Origin: Lunularia cruciata
Lineage: Eukaryota > Streptophyta > Marchantiopsida > Lunulariales > Lunulariaceae
Reading direction: 5' to 3'
Assembly: GCA_948567375.1 (NCBI GenBank)
Contig: OX419755.1
Location: forward strand, 28,091,001-28,155,000
DNA length: 64,000 nt
Part shown: positions 21,393 to 33,565 of the stretch, in pieces
Numbering within the stretch: the stretch's first letter is position 1
Layout of the letters: every line of letters begins with the position of its first letter
The notes under the pieces: generated by a model
What the model saw: only the letters and a program-made list of their open reading frames with translations
What the model was told of the DNA's origin: nothing
Databases searched by the model: none
Made by a program: the position numbers and the translations under genes

Positions 21393-24300
21393 TGCAGGAC
21401 TTTCCACTATCCATTCTGCACACAAAGTTTGATCAGGACTTCCACACGACTTTTGTCAAGCCTAACCAATCATTGTGTTATGCCAGCATTGTAGACTATC
21501 AACCGGACGGGAATTTTTGTACTGCTCTCAAGAAGATTCGTTCACTGTAGCTTGAAACGACTATACCTGTTCCTTGAGAAATAGAATGATAGCTTTCCTC
21601 TCTCCTTGGACCAACAACTGAAGATCTTTTCTGGCTTCCTGGTTCTAATCTGGTCCAATGCCCGCACCTAGAGTACAATTCTTGCGGCGTTTGCAATGCT
21701 ATTATGATCTTCCGACTCCTCGTATTTGAATATACATTTTTCCTAGGGAAGAAACCGCCTGACCTCAAGGTCTAGATATTATGGTCACCTATCGACTTCT
21801 TGAAGGCATGTCAGTTAAGCTAGCACGATAATAACGCAGAAGTAGCCAAAGTCATTTCCAGTACCCATGTAAAGTAGCAATACACGTGCAGCGTCCTTCA
21901 GACCAGGAGTGAGAAGAAGTGGTATCTGTATCATTTGTACTCTTGATAGTCAAGCAGAGTCGAGATGCTCACTGGAGGAATTCTTCCACCATCATATCTC
22001 CTTTCGGAACTGTGCGATCTCGTTCACGCTTGCTTCTACCTGTCCAACATCCCGAGACCTTTGTTTGAATATGCGGATCATGGGACTCAACCTGGCCCAG
22101 CTGACTTTAATCACTGATCTCTCTGTCCATGTCTTCTCCAACCACGAATGATGGCAAGTGACTACTAAAAAGCGTGACATATTGCCACAACATGCTCTAG
22201 GAAACATCATGACTGCCTCATGGGAATAATTCGCTTCGTAGCACTCGACCAAAGGATGTTCGAGATTTCCAGAATGTAAACATACTCCCTACAGGGAGCC
22301 TACAGGCAGAGACTACCTGAAGAGATTACATTTACACTGCATTTACACTGGTTCTCCACGTGGTACACATTGGGTGCGAATCTCCACGCCGAGATCTTGC
22401 TTTGATGAGCCTTACTTTGTTCCTCTGCTTCCGCGTCGGTAATGGTACCCAAAATAAAGAACTTGCAGTAGCCAAGAGATACGACGTCCTCTCCAAATTG
22501 GAACCAATGAGGGAAGGTTTGGGTGCTTTTAAGCAATTAAAAAGTTCCTTTCCCACGCATGCCAATAACGGTACTCAATGATTCCAACGATGAATCATGA
22601 CCTTGGAATGGTTTCTTACCAAGATTCAATTCTGGTTCAGGTTCCTTCATTAGCTTTGTATGGAAGGTCATAATGGTCGATGTGTATGTAGTCTACATAA
22701 TATAAATAGATGAGATAATTGTAGAACCAACTATTGTATTTTCCTTATCTGCAAAAGATAGTAGAAGAGAATACTTTAAGTTACTTAAAATCAGTGGAAG
22801 AATGAAGATTATGTAAGGAGAAAGTCCGGTTTGGTAACCATTCTTCTCTTTTGAATGTCAAATTGCGCTCTTGAGCTGTCGTATATAAATGAAGCTAATT
22901 CCTAATGCTGAGACGTGCATCAGAATATGTAATTTTTGGTATATTTGAAGAATATGGAAAAGTAATTACTCGTCTCTTGTTCAGTTTAGCCTGATTTGCT
23001 TAGCATGTTAAAGTTGGATGTTATATATAGATGAAATTGATATCTTAAATTTATACCATGCTCAAAAATAAAATCCTCCTTTTTAACTCCACTTACACTT
23101 GAAATTCACTTGAAATAATATAAAAATGAATGACAATAATTTAAAATAGGATGATCTAAGTCTCATATGTTTTTCAAGGTCTCAAAAAGGAATGACATAT
23201 TACTTCCACGAATCCATCCAAAATCATAAAGTTCTATAAAATAATTCTCATTAGACCAATCAAACCAAACGACAACAAGTAAATATGTAGTTTATTTGCC
23301 TCATAAGGCTACAATCACGCTGCAGAAGGACAGCTATAGTTACTTTTTATTAATGGATAATGAATAACTGAATTTAGCTCAAGAAATTGTACCACACTAG
23401 TCTTATTATACATCTTACTGTCTTCTTCATTAATTGGTAAATTAGCAACTTCTCTTTTATAATCAAACAAGCTATTTTCAATAATATTTCCATGTAAATT
23501 TTGATAGTTACTTTCCAATCAGTACAAAATCAAAAGCTAACAAAACCAACTTAGAACGTATACCTATTTGTAAAAAATTATCATATCAGTTCATTTTGGA
23601 GAAGGATACATCTTTAGGGATTATAAGCATAATATTTCATCTCATGCTTCTATTGCATACCACTAAAAATTTGTTTAGAACTTATTTGCATGGATCTATA
23701 TTTGACTAAGCTTGAGTTCCGGTATCTTGATAACTGGAAATAGCCATTATTGATAATAATTTTGGCAAATACTAAATGAAATTGCAAATCTATTGAAAAT
23801 GTAGAGTCAATGAGAATACTATGTCTGGTGAGCTTGCATACGTGTACACGAGAATCTTCTCCCTACAAATATGATCAAAATGCGTGGAGATATCCACCGA
23901 TACCTTCTCACAAGGATCCGTTTAATCATTGAGCTAGATCAACTTCTTCTTTTTGGTGGATGGAGAAAATCATATAAAAGGTACAGTTTCATTACTGTGT
24001 AGATGTATATCCACTATTAATCTCTTTGAAGATATGGAGATTATGTTGCAACTCAATATTTTTGCAAACAAAATACTTGAGTACTCTATTATTGCAAGAC
24101 ATCCATAAGCATAAATAAATCACTAAGCATTTAACAATCTTGTTTCTTTGTTAGAGTAGTTGATCTCATATAAGATTTTCAAAGAGACAAGCTGATTGCT
24201 TTTAATTGAACTCTATTCACCACGTCCCGGAAGAAGTTCTTGCAATATGCAAAAGTCATTAAAAAAACAATGCTTGTTGAAAGGTGTACTTCTATATCTT

Positions 24301-25199
24301 TTAATTGGAAATTTAAATTTTTACTTAGAAGTGTTGTAATACATCTTATAAAACAAAAAAACTAAGAGTTTATGTCTAATGTTCATTGGATAGGGAAGAC
24401 CCTAGAAAGATAAAAGCAATTAGGTGAAACGTTTTACTTGTATAAGAATACAATTAAGAAAACTTAAATTCTTTATAAGACTTCTCAAGTAACTTGTTCT
24501 AAGTACAATTGAACCTAGAAGATTGAGAACTCAATACATATACTTGTTTTTTTTATCTCCATAATATGATCAAGCATCATCCTTGTAAAATTTCTGTGGA
24601 TTGGGATTGTTCAAAGTTGCATGTCAACACATTTTTCAAAGGAGAAAAGAGAATCCATTGAAGAATCACCCTTTGTACTTGAAATCCAATACTTCTCAAG
24701 ATTAAACAAGAGTATTTAGGATCAATAATTAAATTATTTAAATTATCATCTTATCCTAAGATCATTGATTACCTTGACTTATATATAATTATACTCAACT
24801 TACTAGGACAAAAACAAATTGTAATCACTATACAAGGCAAAGATTTCTATTTGGGATATTTGGTACCTTTCATCAAGACAACACACATTTCAATCCTTCA
24901 AATAGTAGACAATTATTATTAATGTAATTATAGTTGAGTAGGCTATGAAGACTACAAGTATTTACACTTTGGATTAAGCACATAAGAGGAGTTGTTCAAA
25001 AGGAGAGGAAGAGGAGTTGTTCAAAAGGAGAGGAAGTGATTGAATTCAAAGATGATAGAAAATTTATGCAAGATTTAGTTGACATTTAGTAGACATTTTT
25101 TTATAAGTAATTAATTTTTGATTGAGGACTACCATTCAATATATAGAAAGTTTTCATTAATGATACATTATCAGTAGAGCTATCTAACATTTATCTCTA
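21393..25199. other. Intergenic DNA after the MATE gene
   Basis: The first several hundred bases are of gene-like composition and probably hold the 3' UTR of the MATE gene. From about 22.7 kb the DNA becomes strongly AT-rich and resembles old retroelement fill. No exon with protein similarity is seen. A 26-bp tandem duplication (AGGAGTTGTTCAAAAGGAGA) lies at about 24.985-25.037 kb. Confidence 0.5.
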
Positions 25200-26130
25200 A
25201 ATTAAGTAAGGAATTAGAAGAGCTTTGGAAAACCTTGGGTAGAGCTAATGGAGAAGGAATTCATCAAGTATAGTTCATTGCTTTGGAAGACTAGTATAGT
25301 GTCATTTGTTATAAAGAAGGAAGATGGTCTTAAGATTTGTTCTTAATACCATGAATTGAATAAATAAACAACAAACCTAAAATGAATATTCCTTACCTAA
25401 TTAGATGATATTTTAGATTAATCAAATTGGACTAGATTCTTTACCAAGATATTTGTTCAATATACTCTTTTATATAAGATATAGATATTTTGAATGGTGG
25501 ATTGTAGTTCCATATAGCCTTAGTATCTAGACTTAATGTTTATCGTGCATTTGGTAATCAACAGATTATAAAATAAATATATTATGATATTTTAGATGAT
25601 ATCCATCACCGTACGAGGAGAGCACATTGCTCATTTATGAAAAGTGCTACAATGGTTTTGCAACTGAAACTTTTGGAATTAAAAGTAAACTTACTCAGTC
25701 ACATGGTTTCAATTAAAATTATTAAGATGAAGAAAAGGTCAAGTTTGTGATTTACTTCCTAGTTCTAGAGATGGTTATGATGCTCAAGGATTTAATGAAT
25801 TATTGATATAAAGGTGGATTGTTGAACTTTATATCAATGGTTCATATATTATTATACAAATTTTTAGATACCACTCTCCAATATCTTAGATAAGAATATC
25901 CATTTCCAATAGGATGATAGAGAGAAGGTTAATTTTTAACATTTCAAGTATTTACCAAGTATTACCTTATATAATAATATAATCTTATAACCTCAAGTTA
26001 CCTTCTGTAGTTCATTCTGAAGTTTATACCTCTACTATTGGAGTAGTGCTATAAAAAGAGTTTACATCTTATTGCTTTCCCTTCAAGGAGTTTGAGTTTT
26101 ACCAAGAGAAGCTATGCAATTTGTAGTACT
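25200..26130 (+). pseudogene. Decayed Ty3/gypsy reverse transcriptase
   Basis: In one frame from about 25.25 kb the translation reads EFIKYSSLLWKTS, FVIKKEDGLKIC, then with stops YHELNK, LDDILD, SNWTRFFTKI. This follows the order of the gypsy RT block (GFIRPSSSPWGAPV, FVKKKDGSLRMC, DYRELNK, IDDLLD, FSKIDL). Near 26.02-26.10 kb, SEVYTSTIGVVL and FTSYCFPFKEFEFYQ fit the start of the RNase H region. Stops are frequent and mostly TAA or TAG, so it is an old dead copy. No LTRs were located around it. Confidence 0.65.
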
Positions 26131-27045
26131 AAATAACTATTATATTAATATAACATTATCTTTTGAATAAGCTTGTATACATACAACCAAACCAGTAGAA
26201 AATTTTTAAACTATTCACTAGAGCATGTGAATAACAAACATATTATTGGGATTAGTAAATCTCAATAATATGATATAAAATGATAGCAACTCCAACATAT
26301 AATATAAAATAAATAACCTAGCAAATTCTAGATGATCCCAAGTATTTTCTTTTTCTTCCTATATTACAAGCAACTTCTAGATTCTTTAATTGTACTTGCA
26401 ATACTATAATCATATTGATGAAGAATACAATTCTAAGTACTAGTAAATACTAAGAGGAGATATTATTGTCTAATTTAATTTAAAAATATTTTGATATTTA
26501 TTTATGTTGTAAGTATAAAGAAACAAGACATTAAATTTGAAACCAGGCATGCTTTTTTCAACCATAGCTAATTGCTCTACATCTTTGCATTATGGACATC
26601 TAAGCTTGACAAGCATTTGGTCATGTCTGCTTCTAGTATATTTTTAAGAGTGATATATATAAACAGATATTATATTTTATGATTATGATTTTCTGGTTAT
26701 ATATATCAATACAGTAATTAATTATGGTGATAAATAAATATATTTATTTAAATTTCATTTTCATATTATATTTTATGATTATAATCTCAAAAAATCATAT
26801 TCCTATATTCAATTGAAACTTATATTTCATTACAAAGTAAACAATAATGATGTATTCTGTAACATTTTAAAATATTATTATTATAAATTTAAAAATATTT
26901 ATTAGAATTAATTTAATAACATTATTTATAATACTGATAATTTTATTTTAAAAATTAATTTAAAAATTTCCAAAAATCAACTTATAAAAAGTTCAAAAAT
27001 TTTCTTTTTGATTTAATTCTTTTTGTTTAACTGGAAATATTACAC
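26131..27045. other. AT-rich DNA
   Basis: AT-rich, with long runs of A and T after about 26.65 kb. No open frame or known motif seen. Probably the downstream part of the decayed element above. Confidence 0.5.
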
Positions 27046-27049
27046 GTGA

Positions 27050-27650
27050 TGTCATGGTGGAGGGAGTGATTATTCAGGGCGGTGTAACAACCCGGAAAGT
27101 GTTAAATTATAGGGGTGTACTCCGGGTCCACCTCTCAGTTCCTCTGGCCATGGAGTGCATGAGAGTTTATTACATCCACTGTCAAGGGTATTATTCTCAC
27201 TCTTATACTTTTGTAGTATATTTTAGAAAGTACCACTCTCACTTTTATTCTCACTCTTATACTTTTTTAGTATATTTTAGAAAATACCACTCTCACTTTT
27301 ATTTGTTGTAGAATATTTTAGAAGTAGTGTATCCATGGTTCTATGGAAGGCAATAACATTAGGTTATATTTCTTGGGATGCTTCCCTATTATGTATTCGG
27401 ACGTTCCTCTCTATCATGTATTATGTGGACCTTGAAACTTGCATAGATAAAATATCTTAGGATGCTCCTCTATTATGTAGACGTTACAACTTGCATAGAT
27501 TAAATATCTTAGGTGCAATGGAGACAGATTTCTCGTTTCGATCCTATCGAAGCCTAACCCCATTTTAGCTTTTGTCTCCCCCTTGTACGGGCTTGATGAT
27601 GGGTCTTCCCACCCTTATTCTGTTCGTGGTGGTCGCCTTTCTCCATTGAA
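27050..27650 (+). repeat. Second long copy of the dispersed repeat
   Basis: From about 27.15 kb it follows 14.8-15.13 kb: the CTCTCA-CTTATACTTT-GTA-TATTTTAGA stretch, ATTAGGT-ATATTTCTT-GGATGCT, ACTTGCATAGAT-ATATCTTAG, then GTCTCCCCCTTGTACGG and GGTCGCC at 27.57-27.64 kb. It has internal expansions and its frame is broken, unlike the 14.68 kb copy. Confidence 0.7.
27185..27322 (+). repeat. Tandem duplication within the dispersed repeat
   Basis: A unit of about 57 bp (TTCTCACTCTTATACTTTT, then TATATTTTAGAAA and CCACTCTCACTTTTAT) is present twice with a partial third copy. The 14.8 kb copy has one unit. Confidence 0.75.
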
Positions 27651-27849
27651 AAGCATTCGAGAAGTAACGACAATTCGATTCAGGGTTGAAACGCTTTGTT
27701 TTGGTCAAGAACCCAAGATTTTGCCCTTAGGTATGGGATCTCGGAGTTGAAGTCCGAAGTTCCGGGCGAGAACCCAGGGTTTCCAGTAGTTCAGGACCAA
27801 TGGCGGGGTGGGGATCCCGCCATTTCACTCCCAGAGTTCGGACCCAACG

Positions 27850-28115
27850 CAGGGTGATCCAGGAATAATAGACGTTGTAAATCCAGATTGAAGCTAGAAG
27901 TTTGGTTGAAGAATCTAGGACCAGGATCATGCAAGGTCATTCAAGAACAACACACGTCGTCAATCCAGGGCTGAATTCTGAGTTCAGATCGAGAGACGCA
28001 GAAGTTGGGAGCCAAAATCATCCAAGGTCATTCAAGAATAACAGACGTCGCCAATCCAGGGCTCAACCTTGAGTTCATATCGAGAACCAAAGAGTAGGGA
28101 GCAACCCAAAACGAA
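27850..28115 (+). repeat. About 91-bp imperfect tandem repeat, three units
   Basis: CAAGGTCATTCAAGAA at 27932 and 28023 (91 bp apart) and AATAATAGACGTTGTAAATCCAG near 27.865 kb mark three units sharing the GACGT-(4-5 nt)-AATCCAG core. GC content is higher than in surrounding DNA. No open frame spans the array. Function unknown. Confidence 0.75.
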
Positions 28116-29731
28116 AGGAACATTGCACATAGGCAATCGACTTAAGGCTAGGGACCCATGCAAGGCACAGTTCCTATTTAGTGTAAAACCCCTACTTCGC
28201 TGCGGTTACTGGCAGTGGATCAAAGTGGTCTTGCTACTGATCTGCAAGCACGACCTCAGGCCTGTAGGTGAGCCTGAATTTGCGTGATAGATGGACGGTC
28301 CTTCAAAAGTGCCTACCCCTCAGCCCAGCTAATCGCATGGCAAAATGTACAATCGTTCCTCCGAGTTGGTTCTATCCCTGTCCTTCCTTCCTTTCACTGT
28401 TTTCTTTCGTCGAGTCCGAGCAAATGAGCATAAAAAAGCTAGAGGGACATCTTTCCCTGACAGTCTGAGTTGATGCCGTAAAGTAGCTTGTCCTGCGTTA
28501 TTCATCGGTGTTATACTGTATCGCCAATCACCTGCACACATATTTGCGGAGGCAGCTGGGAATCCATATACAATTGACTGCGGAAGCATGCTCTTACAAT
28601 TTGTCCTCCACGTTGCATTTTCGGCTTATGAATGTGTTTCAAGTCTCAATGTATAAATTTCTTGATAAATAATTGGACTCCTCTTCAACAGAAACTACCG
28701 CCTATTAGCTGAAGTGGTTAAGAGAGATTTACATCTGACTTTGTATTTCGCAAATCCGTTCAAAACTCATCTTGGTCCACTCTATGAATCTGATACGGCG
28801 GCACAAAAAGGACGAGTTGTGCAGCAAGGATCCTCTATGAAGCACATTTGCTCCCATATGGACGAGATGATGTGTACGACATTTGTCTATCTGTACGAGA
28901 TGAAATATACGATATTCGCGTTTGTTGGGGGGGAGGTACCTTCGAGAGTAGTGACAAGTAGCTCCTAGGATAGACGAAGAGGCAAGTAACTATGACAGTT
29001 TCTCGACGTTACAAGATAAACCGGTTATAAAACAAAACTGATGGTCTATAGCCGACATCTTCTCTATGTGCACTCATGAGACAGGTGTACATTGTAATGA
29101 ATCAAGTATTTGTGTCAAATGAGATATCTCTGGATGACATGGTTTAGGGTACACCCACGATCCACCATAAATTCCATCCGATAGAGTTGAATGTTTGCAA
29201 TCGTAAGTTAAGATACATCAACTGTCGTCGCATTGTCTACAAGATCCAGTGATCCTCTAGCTGGGAATTAGAAACCTAGATCACGGCCTTGATGTGGCGA
29301 CTTTCAAATTTGAGTGTAGTTACAGAGTCGTTTTAAATGTTGTAGTCGCGCAAAGTGAAGGAATTGAAATAATTCCGTCCCCACACATAAGAAGCTTAAC
29401 GGTTGAGAGGGCAAATGGTCCCTGATGTTGATCATGTCCTCCAAATGCGCGATGGTAACGTTGCTCTTGTCGTTGAACTTGAAGGTCCTACCCATGAGTT
29501 GTTCCACTATTATCTGCATGTCTTGTGACAGACTTCAAGGAATAAGTGACAAGAAAAAGCGCAATGCCCAAAACATCTCCAAAGGAACTATATTGTTATC
29601 ACTATAAGTCATGCAAACAATACATAACAAACCGCTCTATTCATGCTTCTATCTAGTTCTTTTTTTACTGTTCTGATTAGTGAAAACGTTTGGGTCAATG
29701 TTGCCATCCAAGATCAATCAATCAGGCTCTT
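28116..29731. other. Intergenic DNA
   Basis: Mixed composition with only short open frames on both strands. The minus-strand frame at 29304-29519 could be linked to the BTB-like fragment at 29732-30082 through an intron, but its protein matches nothing I recognise. Confidence 0.4.
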
Positions 29732-30082
29732 TCAGAAATCTCTGTGCGTGTTATTCGGCAATTGTCTGTGCATATTGTAGTTCCCCGCAAGCTTCAATAC
29801 ACTTGCCAAATTGTGATCGGTATTCTCCTGACAGAGACTTGTAGCACATAGTTCCGTGGCCAGTAACCCTGCTATTTTGTACTTTACAGCTGTGGTACAA
29901 ATCTCAAATGTAGACGCTCTTCTTGTTTGACGGATACGGCCTGTGTAAAAGTATCTGATTATTTGATACATCATGGCAAATAGAATTCTCTCGACGGGAT
30001 AACGTTTCCTGTATTCGACTTGTATAACATGCCAAAGGAAGTCTAAGTTCCCCAGAAAGGGATTTTCGTTTGCCTGTGACAT
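29732..30082 (-). pseudogene. BTB/POZ-like domain fragment
   Basis: A 116-codon open frame. Its middle reads YFYTGRI, then FEICTTAVKYKIAGLL, ELCATSL, and ASVLKLAGNYNMHRQL. This matches the C-terminal half of a BTB/POZ fold (MLRYIYTGE, then LLAADKYELxxLKxxCE, then ILxLADLHNAEQL). BTB domains dimerise and often serve as adaptors for Cullin-3 ubiquitin ligases. The first half of the fold, with the usual HKAVLAARS segment, is not visible upstream on the minus strand, and no second domain (BACK, MATH, NPH3) follows. It may be a gene fragment or an exon of a gene I could not assemble. Confidence 0.45.
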
Positions 30083-33000
30083 AAATCTGTGTATGTCTAT
30101 AAAAGTGCCCTGATTATCATAACGTCTTCACATCATACATTGACCCTCTCAACATTGCCAAGATCTAGTGCAAGAAGATTAAAACAAGTAACAAATTTGA
30201 AGGGAACTTATATCTCCACATCCATTTACTATAGTTTCACAACTCCCGCCAAGCAGCAGAGTTCTAAATTATAAGACGGGTTGACTACCTTTTTTCCTGA
30301 TTTCCAGATCCCTCCCAGAAATAGCTTGTCGTCAAATAGGGTTCCATAGATACGAGAACTGTGGCTAACGGGGCAATGAGGAGTATCTCATAAACAAATC
30401 AAATCATTCAGTTTAATTTAGTATCTGAAATTATTCAATTTGTCACCGTTGTCACAGTTCTATGTAAGTGATTGACTGCTGGATGGTCATCAACAGGAAA
30501 TGGCTGGACAATCTGAAATTTGCAGCCAGTGCTAGAGCCGATCTTATTGGTAAAACCTCTCGACTTGTTCTGTTCTTTAGTTCTCGATAATTCAAATAGA
30601 CTAACACTCCTACAATTGGCCACACCCTTGTACATATATTGTGTGTTGCTTGGACCCCTTCTCCAATTCGTTGAAATGATTGCCTAGCTTAAAGGGCCAT
30701 TGTGAACCCAGAAAGAGCTTAAATCTAGTTCTCCATGAAATATTAAAACAAATTGAGCTGGTGTAATCAGATGTAAAACTTTATCTGCAAATCAATACGA
30801 CTTCTCTTCTCGGCCAGTATTTCACCTTCTTGCCAGCCCACTTCAACACATCAAAAAGAACGTGTGTTGAATTGCGCTTTAAACTTGCAAAATCTCACGC
30901 AAACTTGAAATTGCTACAAGGGGTTCTGAGGGGCGAACCCTAAAGGTGCTCATCCAACTAAAATAGTAAAATCTTCCTTAGAGCATGCATGTACTGCAGG
31001 GTGAAGGAAGTTGTGATTTACCAAGAAAACAAGCTCCAGAGCACCTCCCTCGAGCTTCGAGATCCAGCTATTTGAGCTCCTATATCTTCGAGCTTCGAGC
31101 TTCCACGGGACACTAGGGAATCCCCAGCCAAATTTGGGAAGGATGTGGAATCATTATCTAATTTAGAACTCTCCAGTTTAGCAAGCGAATGATTAGGGGG
31201 AGGTGTGAAAATATATCAAATATGTGTGGAGATATCCGTTCCCAATGTAGATGGAATGATGATATTTATTCACCAGAATCCTGAATTGCTATGGATCATA
31301 TGAGGGTTTGAGTCGGAATTTTTTAATTTCAAAGCTTAGATTGGAATCAATGACATCATGTAAATCTTGCATTCTTAAAAAGTGGCGTTCACAATGCAAA
31401 GTGGAATCCGAACACTAAACTATTTAGTGCTCCGCACAGTCTTGCTTGTTTTAGATCTAAGGAAGCGGTTGTCTTGACAGCAAGTTAGAATTTTTACAAT
31501 TCCTCCCCATATTCGGGTTGTCATTTGCTGCAGCACTCCTCCTTCCGTAGAGTTTCCTCGGGTAGTAGACTGGTAGGCGGTAGAGCTGTCTTAAGAGAGA
31601 AAGAATCCTCTAGCTTGAAACCTCGATACTTGCAATTAAAATTGGCAATGGTTCAACAGTGTGGAACAAGAAGAACTGCAGTTCCAATTTTCGATAATCA
31701 GTGTTTCCTCCCTAAGGCTCATATTTCTCATAACTTTTGTGTATGATACAAACGTTGAGATCCATATTCCATCGTCACCTACCAAGTTGGAAACAGATAT
31801 TCATGCAAAAACTGCGTGGAAACACAGATTTAGCGTGAAGATATGTTTATACTCAAATTCCAAGTTTCAAGATTCATTTCCAAGCATGCTTGCCGCGGCA
31901 TTTTTGCAGCTATCCCACCTTTTAATCAATCCGTGCGTAGGACCCGACATTTGGTTAGAGAGAATGTGTGTAAGAGAGCTTATTTGTGTTCGAGTTGTAG
32001 GGGGTACCTTCAGCTTCATCAGTTGGGACACCAGTTGAGCCGAAACATCCCCTAACTAATATACCGTTTAACTGCAGCCCTCATGTCGGAAGAGCAGACA
32101 AGCTTGCTTAGTGACGCTGACAGTTTCTCATAACTGCGAGAAAAGCGCTTTTAGGGTTGTGTGTCCTCGCAAGATTTCTATATCCTGGCAGGATCGATCC
32201 TCTAGACATCTTTGACTCGACAGTTTCCTTGTCCTTCGCGGATACTACTCGTGCGTCTGTTTTAGGTTTAACATGTCAGTGCGATTTCTTCCGCACTTGT
32301 CACTTGATGTGTGCTTTTTCGTTTGGTGTGGCCGGGGTTGATGATTTGAGGAGGAGATGTTACAATCCAGGGTACCTTGCAAGTCTAGGTCGTCATGATT
32401 GATATGAGGATTTCTAATGTATACAGATTCGCTACCTTTCTGGATGTTTAGGTTCATAGGGTGTGTGAAGTGGCCGTGAATATCGGTTTCATTTGATTAA
32501 ATGTAGAATAAATCCGAAAATTACCTTGAAGGTATGGAACAGTCCTACCGTGGCGGTCGGGCATGCGCATCGAATGGGTTCAAGTCTTTGCATTAAATCT
32601 CCCCAGGTTACATGAAAGAACACGGATCTGCTACTTAAAATACCTGTTAGTGAGTTCATGCAGGGTTTCTGCCCTTCAGACCTGTGATCATGACAACAAA
32701 GCTTCAAGAGACTGAAAATGTAAAACTTGCAAATAGGGAAAATTCCGGTTTCCTATTATTGAAATGCGGGTGAAACTGCGTTTCACAGGTCCATGAAAAA
32801 CCCTACAATAAACAAAGCTCAGGTAGAGCTCATGGAGGCAGTAATCAGGGCTTACTGTGATGAGGAAGTCCTGGAAACTCCCCTTCAAAGTGAACTAATT
32901 TGCGAGTGACCTCAGCGAGTAAACTTGCTCAACTGAGGATTATGGATGTGCTATGTACAAGGGATTGAACAGTGCTGGGAAGGCTTGAACATCCGATTGT

Positions 33001-33330
33001 TCGAGTTCCCGCTACTAGCTACCGCCCACTGACGCTAACTATCCAACCTATTTATAGCTTTTACACAAATTGTAAGAAATCTATCTCATGGCATAAGCCA
33101 TGAAAGTACAGTGTGTTTCACTTGTTGACCCTACTCAGCTCGAGCCTAACTATACCTAGATCTGTAAAGCTTACTGTCTTCAACTTTTAGAACACAGCGG
33201 GAGGCCTCTTGAAAACCAACACCACTTCTGTGCTTGAAATGACAAATCTACAGTGTACAAAAGCTAGAGATTTAATAGCTAAGGAAGTACTCATACAGCT
33301 GCAGTGCTCGTTTTGCTGAGGATTCAATAT
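30083..33330. other. Intergenic DNA
   Basis: About 3.2 kb without an exon I can support. Open frames near 31.5-32.4 kb on the plus strand are short and have no recognised similarity. The right end probably contains the 3' UTR of the minus-strand expansin gene. Confidence 0.45.
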
Positions 33331-33565
33331 ACATCTATTGACATCTGATAGCTAGTCTACAGATCAAGATTGTGAAATCTTGATCAAAGTAACAGTGTGT
33401 GTAAATGACCTGGGGTTCGAGGCAACGGGCGCAGAGAATGATCCATTCAGATACACACCACCTTTGCAAATCAGAACCCCCTAACTTACAGCACCGGAGA
33501 CGTGAGCGGAGGGCGAATATTTCCATACAGATACTCGCCACTTCTGCTTCATGTTGGTCTCTTCT

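Noticed and set aside
28700-28790. tRNA-like stretch (AGCTGAAGTGGTTAAG followed by GTTCAAAACTC)
   Set aside because: D-loop and T-loop resemblance only. The acceptor and anticodon stems do not pair and the spacing is wrong.
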